Shown: positions 1-8,751 of the stretch, one piece after another | Position numbering within the stretch: position 1 is the first letter of the stretch | How the letters are laid out: each line of letters starts with the position of its first letter | Source: JBFMDN01 sp040753915 | Lineage (GTDB): Bacteria > Desulfobacterota > Desulfomonilia > Desulfomonilales > Desulfomonilaceae | NCBI GenBank assembly: GCA_040753915.1 | Contig: JBFMDN010000055.1 | Coordinates: 1-39,748 of the forward strand | Direction of reading: 5' to 3' | Length of the DNA: 39,748 nucleotides | The notes under the pieces: generated by a model | Databases searched by the model: none | Seen by the model: only the letters and a program-made list of their open reading frames with translations | What the model was told of the DNA's origin: nothing | Translations under genes and position numbers: made by a program

Positions 1-23
1 AGAAGTGGAACGGCCAATTGTTC

Positions 24-92
24 GTCATTCCGGCGAAAGCCGGAATCCAGTCCTTCCAATATGTTATGGACCCCGGCTTTCGCCGGGGTGAC
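24..92. repeat. Inverted pair of palindromic intergenic repeats
   Basis: Two short palindromes face each other: TTCCGGC-GAAA-GCCGGAA (28-45) and CCCCGGC-TTTC-GCCGGGG (71-88). Each is flanked by matching sequence (GTCA...TCCAG and its near reverse complement GGA...TGAC), so the whole segment can fold into one long imperfect hairpin. This resembles the short palindromic dispersed repeats common in intergenic DNA of many bacteria. It lies downstream of the last ttr-like gene. The rest of 1-308 holds no gene that I can support; around 195-235 there is a decayed CCTCTCCC...GAGGG...GGTGAGG segment similar to the core of the larger repeats elsewhere in the window. Confidence 0.7.
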
Positions 93-308
93 GGGGTCCT
101 TGTTAAGTCAACGGACTGAAATCACGTCATGTCATCCACGAAGTTAACGCCTATGCTCCCAGCGGGAGAGGGCTCTGTCATTCCGGGCGGTTGCAAGTCT
201 CCTCTCCCTTCAGAAGAGGGCTAGGGTGAGGCTGATAAGAAAGAAGCGTGCCACCATCTTAAAATTTGCCGCAATTCCGAGACAGTTTCTGAAACCCGCC
301 CCCACGTG

Positions 309-3300
309 TCAAACAGGGATTAGGCGGACGAGAGTGTCGTAAAAGCTGACGCTGCCCCCTACAGGATCGAGCATACAGGTGTTCTTCAGGGTTGGGTCGA
401 TCCACATGGCTGCATTGGCATGAACGCCTGTCCCTCGCCTCGCTTCGCCCCGTATCCGTGTGCCATCGATAGTCAGGTCCGAGGCTCCGGTGGCCCAATG
501 CCCGAATCCAAGTACTACGCTGACCACGCCGGGTCTCATGGTCTCCGTGGCATTGACCTTGCCCACCATCGCCTTCTTGTTGCCAGCTCCTAAATCCCAA
601 TCTCCTTCAGGGTTTGTGGCACTGACAATTTTCACTTGTTGTCCGTCACGAAGGCCTAGCCGTCTGACATCCTGAGGATTCATCATAATCCCATTTTCCG
701 GCAACAGGGGAGTCAGCCACGCATCTGCTATAGTTCGGCTCTTACAATGAACGATGGTCCTGTTGGTGATCAGGTGAAGATCATATCCCTTTCTCAGATC
801 CGTTGGCTCTTTACCGTGGTAGTCTCTGATCGGCAGATAGGTTGCGTGTCCGGGGTGGTACTCTCCAGTCCCCGAATGCCTCGTAGTGGCTGTCTTTTCC
901 TGATATAAGTTTAGAAGCTTGTTCCACGGGTGAGCGACCCATTGACCTTTGTAACCTTTCGAGTGATTCTCGAAACGTCCCCCTCGGTTGAGAACATACA
1001 CCACCTTGGGCCACAATTTCTCCCCTGCGATCTTGCGCCAGCGCTCTTCGTCGTACACGGATTTCGGCAGATGCCGCCTGGCTTCTCGAAAAATCTGCAT
1101 TTCACGCTCGTTCGCGTCGGGTACCTGCTCCGATCCATCAGGTTTTTCGCCGAAAGCAAGATTCGCCACTCCTCGCAAGTACAAGTCGTCGGGATGATTG
1201 AAGTCCAGTCCCTTTCCCAATCCATCTTTGCCGTATCCGGGTAGCTTCATGTACTCCGCTATTCCCATCATCATGGACTCGAAACAGATGGGGACAGGCT
1301 GTCCCAGCACAGTCACTTCCTCCGGAATGGGGGCCATGGCAGGCTGGCGCACCGGCTGGACTTTATTGGGCATGCTCGGATGACTCCCCTGGAATTCCCA
1401 TCGTTCCAAATGCGACAAATCCGGGAAGATGTAATCAGCGTACATCGATGCCGATCCTACGAGAATGTCGCTGGCTATGAACAGTGGTAGCTTCTCCGTA
1501 TCGCAAAGCACCTTGATGTTGGTGTGGCCCGCGGGAAGGGCATAGGTGGGAGCCCCTTTGTACAGAAACAATACCTTCACAGGATACGGATACTGGTCTC
1601 CAATAGAGGGTATTATCTCTTCGTACACGTCGCTGCTCAGCGGATACCAGTTGCGTTTTGCAGGGTAGCCGGCAAACAGGGTCGTGTCTTCGTATGCGAT
1701 CCCGTGCCGGATGGAGCTGATGCCGAATTTCTTGATCTTGCCGGGGTGCTTCTCCAGATCGTACAGCTTGCTCTTCTTGCCGCTGGTATCATACTTGCTC
1801 GCCAGGATCATCCCGCCCTTCGCGTCGATGTTACCGAGCAGGATGTTGACTGTCATCCAGGCGAGCACATTGTAAAAGCCATTCGTGTGCTGTGCCGGTC
1901 CGCGGTGCAAGTCCACGGCTGCCTGCTTCCCGTAGCTCGTCAGCTCGCGTGCGATATCGATGAGCACTGAATCGTCCACGCCGGCCAAGTCCGCCCACTC
2001 CTTGACGGTATGCTCTTTGGCGGACTCATAAATCACCTGAAGCCCACTCTTGACCCTTGTTCCGTCCTCCAATTGCGTGTCAACAAAGAGATCGCCCATC
2101 ACAGGCTTTTCTTTGTCGTTTGGGTCGAAGGCAACTGGTTTGCCGTTGTCCATTACTACGAGAAATTTCTCCTGGTACTCTTTGCCGTCCTTTGTTTTTC
2201 TCGTCTCTGCAGCAGCTATACCGTGGTCCGCAGCACGGACCAGCTTGCCGGGCTTGCCATCCTCAATGTGAACGAGCCACGTCGCGTTGCACCAGCTTGA
2301 CTCACCAGCGTGTTTGGCGGCCGCCTGATTGGCGCACTTCAAGAACTTCTCGTCGTAGCGTTTGTTTTCGATCATCCACCGGATCATTCCGAGAGCGACG
2401 GCCGCATCTGTTCCAGGTTTCAGCGGCAACCACTTCCAGGCCTTGGACGCAAGCTTGCTGAATCTGGGGTCGACCACTGCTATTTTCGTGCGGCCTGACA
2501 CAAGATTGCCGGTCAAACGAACCGACCTGTTCGGTGGACCGTAATTGGCCTCAAAAAGATTAGCACCCACGAAGAGGATAAAGCGGCTATTCTCTGTGTC
2601 CGCTTGCCAATAGAACTTCTTGCCGCCCCCGAATTTTCCTTCCTGGTACTGCTCGCTTATGGCCTTGCAGGTGAAATACAGGGACCCTTGACACACAGTC
2701 GTGTGGCCGTGTGCGTTCACCGTTCCCAACGCGTTGGCGAATCGGGTGTAGTGCTCCTTTCGTCCGTCCTTCATACGGCCCCACGCACAGACAATCTGAT
2801 TATTCTTAGGCCCGAGATCGGGGTGGTCCGGATCGATCATTTTGTTGAGATGTTCGGCGTACTTTTTCTTAAAGGAATCAACGAGATCTCGCTTCTTTGC
2901 CTTGTCTTTCTCCTTCAATATGCGGCTGACGTCATCCGCCATTGCCTTCGATACTTCCAGGTCCGTCAGTACCGCGAGGTCTTTGAGTCCTTCAACATGC
3001 CGATTTTCCTCCCCCGGCACGTGGGCAAAGAGCTTTCCGCCATCCGCGATTTCCTTTACTGCTTGCTCGAATGAAATGGTTGCCCAGCGGTTCTCTCCAC
3101 GCTTTCCTGCTCTCTTCAAGACCTTACGAATGCGGTAGGGATCGTACGCGGTCTGTAAGCCCGCCTGCCCCTTGGGACATATGGAGCCATCAACTGCGGC
3201 TGCATCCTCAAGAGGTGTGTCGTAGTCGAGGTGTGGGAGAAGTGTCCACGGATTATACGGGTTCCCGTCTACCTTGGTGATGATTCCTTCCTGTAGCTTG

Positions 3301-3533
3301 CAGCGTATCCCGCAACCAGTGTTGCATTGCAGGCACACCGTATGAATCATGTTTTCCGGCTTCGCCAGCTCGTACGGGCGATCGGGCCTGTCGCTGATCA
3401 TCACAGCACCAGCCTTCTTCACATCTCCCCCAGCAGAGGCTTGCGGGTGCGAGGCGAGCAGTCCGGCTCCGAGCAAGGCTCCACCTGCAAGGAAGGCTCT
3501 CCTGGACGTCTTCTTGTCTTCACTTACTCTCAT
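309..3533 (-). CDS. ttrA: Tetrathionate reductase-like molybdopterin catalytic subunit (TtrA family)
   Basis: Predicted periplasmic catalytic subunit that reduces a sulfur or related oxyanion (tetrathionate; selenate is possible) with electrons from the quinone pool through the B and C subunits. The 1074-residue protein starts with a Tat signal (SRRAFL, residues 10-15, then a hydrophobic stretch). It has an N-terminal [4Fe-4S] motif with C67, C70, C74 and C119, as in the DMSO reductase family. C281, in TTVCQGS, is the likely molybdenum ligand. Length and the insert at about residues 165-245 fit the TtrA clade (about 1020 aa) better than arsenate reductase ArrA (about 850 aa). It is the last gene of a B-C-A operon and starts 8 bases after the C gene stop, with a GAGGTGAG Shine-Dalgarno inside that gene's end. 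The substrate is not proven by sequence. Confidence 0.82.
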   Translation of the reverse strand: MRVSEDKKTSRRAFLAGGALLGAGLLASHPQASAGGDVKKAGAVMISDRPDRPYELAKPENMIHTVCLQCNTGCGIRCKLQEGIITKVDGNPYNPWTLLPHLDYDTPLEDAAAVDGSICPKGQAGLQTAYDPYRIRKVLKRAGKRGENRWATISFEQAVKEIADGGKLFAHVPGEENRHVEGLKDLAVLTDLEVSKAMADDVSRILKEKDKAKKRDLVDSFKKKYAEHLNKMIDPDHPDLGPKNNQIVCAWGRMKDGRKEHYTRFANALGTVNAHGHTTVCQGSLYFTCKAISEQYQEGKFGGGKKFYWQADTENSRFILFVGANLFEANYGPPNRSVRLTGNLVSGRTKIAVVDPRFSKLASKAWKWLPLKPGTDAAVALGMIRWMIENKRYDEKFLKCANQAAAKHAGESSWCNATWLVHIEDGKPGKLVRAADHGIAAAETRKTKDGKEYQEKFLVVMDNGKPVAFDPNDKEKPVMGDLFVDTQLEDGTRVKSGLQVIYESAKEHTVKEWADLAGVDDSVLIDIARELTSYGKQAAVDLHRGPAQHTNGFYNVLAWMTVNILLGNIDAKGGMILASKYDTSGKKSKLYDLEKHPGKIKKFGISSIRHGIAYEDTTLFAGYPAKRNWYPLSSDVYEEIIPSIGDQYPYPVKVLFLYKGAPTYALPAGHTNIKVLCDTEKLPLFIASDILVGSASMYADYIFPDLSHLERWEFQGSHPSMPNKVQPVRQPAMAPIPEEVTVLGQPVPICFESMMMGIAEYMKLPGYGKDGLGKGLDFNHPDDLYLRGVANLAFGEKPDGSEQVPDANEREMQIFREARRHLPKSVYDEERWRKIAGEKLWPKVVYVLNRGGRFENHSKGYKGQWVAHPWNKLLNLYQEKTATTRHSGTGEYHPGHATYLPIRDYHGKEPTDLRKGYDLHLITNRTIVHCKSRTIADAWLTPLLPENGIMMNPQDVRRLGLRDGQQVKIVSATNPEGDWDLGAGNKKAMVGKVNATETMRPGVVSVVLGFGHWATGASDLTIDGTRIRGEARRGTGVHANAAMWIDPTLKNTCMLDPVGGSVSFYDTLVRLIPV

Positions 3534-3541
3534 TTCTCACC

Positions 3542-4741
3542 TCACGCTCTCTGCTCTGTCTTGGCAGCCAGTGCCACGGTCAGCCGCCGCCCCACGTAGA
3601 ATACCGCCATGCCCACCGCAACCATCAGCGCGCCAATGAGATATTCCATTGAGGTCGGATGATACGAGTAGACAAGCCTCATGTCCTGAAAAGCTTCCTG
3701 CAGGCCGGGGATCTGGCCAACGACCTGGCCGGGAACGAGGATCCCAAGGCGAGCAGCCACAAATCCGACAATCAAGAGGACTGACGACACAGCCCATGCT
3801 GCCCTGCTGTCGGAAATCACATAGAGGGCCAGAGGTATTGCCGCTCCTATGAGAAGTTGCACGATCCAGAAGACCCACCAGTATCCTCCCTGAATGAGAA
3901 AGTCGACGGCCCGGGATTCGGAATACGGTCTCCATACTGCGATAGAGAGCTCGGCAAACTCGAAGGCAAGGTATACGACCAACGCGAGCACTGTGATGAC
4001 TCGGAGCCTCCGTATTGCTTTATCGCCTTCGGACTCCGACGCGCCCACTTTTCCCCCAAAAAGAACTCGGACGAACAAGAGTGAACCAGCTCCAGCAGCC
4101 AGAGCCGACGAAAGAAACATCATGGACAGCAGTGGACTGTTCCAATACTCCTTGGTGCCGACCGCCTCAAAGAAAACTCCACTCTGGCTCGGGAACAGAA
4201 TCGACAGGAAGGCCCCGAGGCACAACAGGGGCTTCAGCCAGACCGACTCGTTCTTGAAGCTCAGCAGCCAACTGAGCACCGCCACGACGAGAAAGGAATT
4301 GTACATCCACGCGTTGAACGCTATCATGCTGGTGAACGTGGCCGATGTGAACACCATGTACAACCGATCCATGCGTCCCAGATCCAACCAAATGACCATG
4401 AACGCGGGGAGGATGGCCGAAACGCTCAGGACAATTGCGAGCCTAAGATCGGCCTTGGTGTCAAACCCTGGCCACCCGAGTATGAACCCCGCAGCCCCAA
4501 ACACGAACGTGCCTCCTGCAATGGCAACTCCCATGAAATACAAGGCGATCCAAATGCCCCACGGCACGTAGGAGCCGTATCCAGCGGCATTGTGACCGTA
4601 CACGAACCTTTGCCAAAGCCCGGCCAAGCCGGCCACTAAGAGTAATATCCAAATTACCCACATCACCAAGGCCCGGCCGGACCCCATGGATGTGTTGCTT
4701 TCCGAGCTGCTTACGTCCGAGATAGCGGAAGCCTGTGCCAT
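3542..4741 (-). CDS. ttrC: NrfD/TtrC-type quinol-oxidising membrane subunit
   Basis: Integral membrane subunit of about 399 residues. It has multiple hydrophobic segments from residue about 20 (WVIWILLLVAGLAGLW) to the end, typical of NrfD/PsrC/TtrC proteins that take electrons from menaquinol and pass them to the iron-sulfur subunit. I chose the ATG at 4741 because GGGAGGG lies just upstream and the open frame before it overlaps the ttrB-like gene. This leaves a 13-base gap after ttrB. Its position between the FeS and molybdopterin genes matches the ttrBCA order known from Salmonella. NrfD-like proteins occur in many respiratory complexes, so the name rests on context. Confidence 0.8.
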   Translation of the reverse strand: MAQASAISDVSSSESNTSMGSGRALVMWVIWILLLVAGLAGLWQRFVYGHNAAGYGSYVPWGIWIALYFMGVAIAGGTFVFGAAGFILGWPGFDTKADLRLAIVLSVSAILPAFMVIWLDLGRMDRLYMVFTSATFTSMIAFNAWMYNSFLVVAVLSWLLSFKNESVWLKPLLCLGAFLSILFPSQSGVFFEAVGTKEYWNSPLLSMMFLSSALAAGAGSLLFVRVLFGGKVGASESEGDKAIRRLRVITVLALVVYLAFEFAELSIAVWRPYSESRAVDFLIQGGYWWVFWIVQLLIGAAIPLALYVISDSRAAWAVSSVLLIVGFVAARLGILVPGQVVGQIPGLQEAFQDMRLVYSYHPTSMEYLIGALMVAVGMAVFYVGRRLTVALAAKTEQRA

Positions 4742-4754
4742 GACGGTGCCCTCC

Positions 4755-5681
4755 CTACACGATGTAATAACACTGCGGCTTATTGCCCCAATGCTCCAAG
4801 AGTACCTGGACGTTGTTCTTGGTGACCAGTTCAACGACCAGGCTCTTGGGATCGTTCGAGTCTCCAAAATACGTCGCTCGGCCTATGCATGTTGTTACGC
4901 ACATGGGTAGTTGTCCCACTTCCAACCTGTGGAGGCAGAAGTGGCACTTGCGCGCGTTTCCCACTGGAGAAGCATGGCCCTCCCGTGTCCAGTTCTTGGA
5001 GTACTCATTGTTCGGTTGATGCTCGTAGGGAGACCGGGGTCCATCCAAAGCCCTGCCGGCGCCGGCAGGTGCGCCCTCTGCAGCACCATCTGAATAGAAC
5101 CTTCCGAAGTCAGAGGTACGCGACCCATACGGACAGGCGTTGAGGCACGATCTACACCCTATGCACTTGTCGTAATCGATCACGACGATCCCGTCCGGCC
5201 TCTTCCAGGTCGCTCGAACCGGACACACTGGGACGCACGACGGGTTCTCACAGTGCATGCAGGGTCGAGGAAGAAATTCAATCCGAATGTTTGGATACGT
5301 TCCGAATTCCCGTGTCGTCACCGGCCGGTACACCACCCCCGGCGGCAGCTTGTTCTCCGCGACACAACCAATGGTGCAAGACTGACATCCGATGCATTTT
5401 CTTATGTCGATGACCATTATCCAATGCCGTTGCTCCACAGGCTTTCCCATGGCTCGGGCCAGCTCCCGTTGCATCCGCACATGATCGTCTTCGTCTGCTC
5501 GTTCCTTAACATTTTGAAGCACGTTGAGGTTTCGTATCGTTTGCTCGCCTGTCGGGTCTTGCGGGGGGCCCGGAAGCCGGTCCTTCACAATTACAGCAGC
5601 CCCGGCCGCCGCGCCCGCGACCACAAGCCCGCCAGCGAGAAGAAACTCTCGCCTGTCCAATGGCATTTTTCCTTGACTCAT
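4755..5681 (-). CDS. ttrB: Four-cluster ferredoxin-type electron-transfer subunit (TtrB-like)
   Basis: A 308-residue iron-sulfur subunit carrying electrons between the membrane NrfD-like protein and the molybdopterin subunit. A Tat signal (DRREFLL, residues 9-15, followed by an Ala/Gly/Val-rich stretch) predicts export. Four cysteine groups for [4Fe-4S] clusters are visible: C96-C99-C102-C106; C141-C144-C149-C153; C173-C176-C179-C183; and C246-C249-C261-C265. This is the DMSO reductase subunit B/TtrB arrangement. AAAGGAGC lies before the ATG at 5681; an in-frame ATG five codons later is an alternative start. It is the first reductase gene, 60 bases downstream of the receiver-domain gene, and probably cotranscribed with it. 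Confidence 0.85.
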   Translation of the reverse strand: MSQGKMPLDRREFLLAGGLVVAGAAAGAAVIVKDRLPGPPQDPTGEQTIRNLNVLQNVKERADEDDHVRMQRELARAMGKPVEQRHWIMVIDIRKCIGCQSCTIGCVAENKLPPGVVYRPVTTREFGTYPNIRIEFLPRPCMHCENPSCVPVCPVRATWKRPDGIVVIDYDKCIGCRSCLNACPYGSRTSDFGRFYSDGAAEGAPAGAGRALDGPRSPYEHQPNNEYSKNWTREGHASPVGNARKCHFCLHRLEVGQLPMCVTTCIGRATYFGDSNDPKSLVVELVTKNNVQVLLEHWGNKPQCYYIV

Positions 5682-5741
5682 GGGGAAGCTCCTTTCCTTT
5701 CCAGATCACGCTTCTCGTTCAAACCAGTCACGGTGCGAGGT

Positions 5742-6140
5742 TCATTCACCGTGCGGAGGAGTCGGGTCCCGGGCATGCGCGCCGCCGGGCAATACTGCCT
5801 TCAACCAGAAGAGCAACTCGTCTGCATCCAGCGGTTTTCGCAGACACGCACAAATGTGAGTCGCAAGTGCCTCCTTCAGCTCAGGGTGAAAGGGCCGGCC
5901 GGATATGGCAAAGATGTTCATCTGGGGCCTGGTTGTCTTCAAGAACCTGAAAAAGCGGTTGTCGGCCGTGCAATAGTCCAGATCCACGATCACAACTCGG
6001 CATTCTGTTTTCTGGATCAACCGTTCCAGAGATCCCTTTTTCCCGGTCGACATTGCGGAGTAGCCATGCTCCTTCAACATCCCGGCAATCTGCTGCCATT
6101 CCTTGCTGGATGCGTCGACTAGAGCTATCAAGGTCTCCAT
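5742..6140 (-). CDS. Stand-alone CheY-like receiver domain protein
   Basis: About 132 residues with a receiver-domain fold: LIALVD at strand 1 (D9), VVIVD with the candidate phosphoacceptor D53, S80 in FAIS, and LRKP with the conserved lysine K102. There is no output domain. Only one acidic residue is evident at the end of strand 1 where receivers usually have two, so metal binding or phosphorylation may be altered. I chose the ATG at 6140 because GAGG sits about 8 bases upstream and because a sigma-54-like promoter at 6188-6202 would lie inside the longer frame that opens at 6209. The gene lies between the sigma-54 activator and ttrB. The partner kinase, if any, is not adjacent. Confidence 0.7.
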   Translation of the reverse strand: METLIALVDASSKEWQQIAGMLKEHGYSAMSTGKKGSLERLIQKTECRVVIVDLDYCTADNRFFRFLKTTRPQMNIFAISGRPFHPELKEALATHICACLRKPLDADELLFWLKAVLPGGAHARDPTPPHGE

Positions 6141-6187
6141 GGGAACGGCCTCGATCGGTGACTGTTGGAGGATCGATAGGCCTGTTT

Positions 6188-6202
6188 CAATGTTCGTGCC
6201 GG
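6188..6202 (-). promoter_or_regulatory. Candidate sigma-54 (-24/-12) promoter for the receiver-ttrBCA operon
   Basis: Read on the minus strand the element is CGGCACG-AACA-TTGA, against the consensus TGGCACG-N4-TTGC. The invariant GG is present with exactly ten bases before the -12 dinucleotide, but that dinucleotide is GA rather than GC. Transcription would start near 6176, leaving about 35 bases to the receiver start at 6140. A sigma-54 activator is encoded directly upstream, which makes the site plausible. The rest of 6141-6549 shows no gene; a second, poorer candidate (GGGGGTCTCTTTGC at 6509-6496) lacks the CAC of the -24 box. Confidence 0.4.
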
Positions 6203-6549
6203 ATCGCACAGGGAGAGGGAAAGATAGGAAGATTCATTGGGGATGGAGAAGCCGGGTTTGCCAACTGGTTGACATGAGCATCTTTTTTCGATGGAGCGCC
6301 TCGGACTTATCGTGCTTGGGTCGAGAAGTGGAAGAAGAATGGAGAAGTGAATCGGGGACCCTCGTCAGTGCTCGTGTTCCGGATCTGAACACATTTGGAG
6401 AACTACTCGTAATCTACCATGATACCAAGATATTACCATGTCCTGATTCGGCACACACTCCTCCTCCGAATCCCTCCCTCTGAACACCTACCCATGCAAA
6501 GAGACCCCCGGGATTCGGCGCCGCGCATGTTCATTCTCCATAACCGTGC

Positions 6550-8751
6550 CTACTGAATTAACGGTCCTCGAATTCGATACTTTTTCAATTTTGCATACAG
6601 GGTTGTCCGGCCTATTCCCAACCGCTTGGCAGCTTCCTTCTTGTTCCAAGCGCATTGTGCCAACACCCGCTCGAGAGCCGACTTCTCGCTCTCTTCCAGA
6701 ACTGACATGCTTCGTTTCCGGTCTCGCAGAGGCTCTATGCACACGGGAGCTGGGAGGTCGGACAGCTCGATGACGTCTCCCTTGGCGAGGACGACCCCGT
6801 GCTCGATCGTGTTTTCGAGCTCCCGCACATTCCCCGGCCACGAATACGCGAGAATGGCTCGCATTGCATCCGCGCTCAGTCCTTGAATGCTCTTGCCTTG
6901 CTCTGAGGCATAACGCTGGAGGAAATGGCCTGCCAGTGCAGGAATGTCGTTTCTTCGGTCCCGCAGAGGCGGCACGTGGATAGGAATTACGTTCAATCGA
7001 AAGAAGAGATCTTCTCGGAACGTCCCGAGCTCCACTTCCCGCGCCAGGTCTCTGTTCGTTGCCGCGATCACGCGAACGTTCACGTTCAGCGTCTCTTCAC
7101 CTCCCACCCGCTCGAAGCTCTGGGTCTGCAGAACCCTCAGGAGCTTGACCTGGGCCGCGGGAGCGATTTCTCCTATCTCATCGAGAAAGACCGTGCCGCC
7201 ATCAGCCTGTTCGAAGCGACCTGCACGCTTCTTGATCGCTCCGGTAAAAGCCCCTCTCTCGTGTCCGAAAAGCTCGCTCTCAAGGAGAGCCTCCGGATAT
7301 GCTGAACAATTTATCACCACGAAGGCCCTGTCTTTCCTGTCACTCTCCAGATGGATCGCGCGGGCAACTAATTCCTTGCCGGTACCGCTCTCCCCCTGGA
7401 TCAATACTGTTGCATCCGTTCGTGCTATGTCTCGAATGAGCCGGTAAATTGTCTGCATCTTCGGGTCCTTACCGAACAGCCCCCAGAATCCTGCGGGCTG
7501 TTCGATGCGCCTGTGAAGATCCTCGGCCGCCTCCTCTTGCAGAAGTGCCCGCCTCACTACTCCCGCGCTCTGAGCCAGAATCAGACTGACCCAGTCAATT
7601 TCGTTCAGGTCGCACTCGCAGTGATTCGGGCACGCTATCGCCAGCACGCCCCGCATCCGGTGCTCGTTCTCCAAAGGAATGATCGCCTGCCGAGACGCGG
7701 CCCCAAAGAAGTCAGGAACCAGTGGAGCCTCGAGCACATGCCTGTGGAACAGAACCGTGGATCCGAGTCCATCCAGGGTCTGACAAAATGACTGAAGGAG
7801 ATCCTCCTCCTTGACCGCTGTGACGTTGTTTTCAGACGCTACATAGAGCTTGTCCTGCTTGTCATTGAGGACGAGAAGCGCTATGTGACGGCACTTCAAG
7901 ATACCCGCAATTCTCTCGATGAGCGCTGAGCCGACTTCACCCAGCGTTGGCAGGGAGCCGATTTCTCGCACGATGTCGCAGAAAGCACGGGTCTGCTCAT
8001 GGCTTCGCTCGACCTCTCGCGTCTTCTCTTCGAGCTGCCTGGTAAAGTCCTTCACGCGGTTTACCATGCTATTGAATGCTGACGCCAAAGCAGCGACCTC
8101 GTCATTCCCGCGAGGCCGAACCATAAGATCCAGCGTGCCCTTATCCAACCGCTTGGCAGCTTCGGCAAGCTCCCCGAGGGGGCGAGTGATTCTGCGCACG
8201 TACAGGAGACTCCCAGCACAGGCGAGTACTAGGATGCCAGCGGTCAGAGCCATCATCTCAAACCAGAGCATCCGTACCTGCTCCGCAAAAGGCTTCTCCG
8301 AGATGCCCAATCGTAATGTCCCCGCCTTTCCCTCAAAGATCGGCCAGGCTATGTCCACGTATCGGTCCCCCTGGGTGGAGGCAATCTCTTCCGCGTTCCC
8401 CCGCATCGCCACGATCGGTTCATTGGCGTCAATCAGGTCCACTGGAACGCCATTGGGAAAAGTGTGAGCCAATACCTCTCCATCCCGCACCACAAACATA
8501 TAGGAGATTGCAGGGCTGCTACTCATCTGGTTCTGGAGGAGCTTTTGAAGGGAAACCACGTCGTTTATGAGTATCTTTTCAGCAGCTTCGAGAGAAGCCG
8601 CGTGGGCAAGACTCTGCGCCTGGGCTGTCAGCGATGTGCGGAGGCTTTTGCTGTAATGTTGTGTGACGACCAGAGAGAGTAAAAGCCCACTCCCGATCAC
8701 GAGAGTGGCCACGCCCAGCAGGAGCTTTCCCTTAAGGCTCTGCACGTTCAT
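6550..8751 (-). CDS. Membrane-bound sigma-54-dependent activator with periplasmic sensor
   Basis: A 733-residue one-component regulator. Order: TM1 (about 8-30), an extracytoplasmic Cache-like region (31-163), TM2 (164-186), HAMP (about 184-237), a coiled stretch, a GAF-like domain (about 268-400), then a sigma-54 AAA+ domain (423-655). The AAA+ domain has Walker A GESGTGKE (453-460), the sigma-54 contact loop GAFTGA (500-505) and Walker B GTVFLDE (519-525). A Fis-type helix-turn-helix follows (about 701-725, NKKEAAKRLGIGRTTL). There is no receiver or kinase domain, so signal and transcription activation sit in one chain. It overlaps the PhnD-like gene by 20 bases, which implies coupled translation. 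The likely target is the neighbouring receiver-ttrBCA operon. Confidence 0.88.
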   Translation of the reverse strand: MNVQSLKGKLLLGVATLVIGSGLLLSLVVTQHYSKSLRTSLTAQAQSLAHAASLEAAEKILINDVVSLQKLLQNQMSSSPAISYMFVVRDGEVLAHTFPNGVPVDLIDANEPIVAMRGNAEEIASTQGDRYVDIAWPIFEGKAGTLRLGISEKPFAEQVRMLWFEMMALTAGILVLACAGSLLYVRRITRPLGELAEAAKRLDKGTLDLMVRPRGNDEVAALASAFNSMVNRVKDFTRQLEEKTREVERSHEQTRAFCDIVREIGSLPTLGEVGSALIERIAGILKCRHIALLVLNDKQDKLYVASENNVTAVKEEDLLQSFCQTLDGLGSTVLFHRHVLEAPLVPDFFGAASRQAIIPLENEHRMRGVLAIACPNHCECDLNEIDWVSLILAQSAGVVRRALLQEEAAEDLHRRIEQPAGFWGLFGKDPKMQTIYRLIRDIARTDATVLIQGESGTGKELVARAIHLESDRKDRAFVVINCSAYPEALLESELFGHERGAFTGAIKKRAGRFEQADGGTVFLDEIGEIAPAAQVKLLRVLQTQSFERVGGEETLNVNVRVIAATNRDLAREVELGTFREDLFFRLNVIPIHVPPLRDRRNDIPALAGHFLQRYASEQGKSIQGLSADAMRAILAYSWPGNVRELENTIEHGVVLAKGDVIELSDLPAPVCIEPLRDRKRSMSVLEESEKSALERVLAQCAWNKKEAAKRLGIGRTTLYAKLKKYRIRGPLIQ

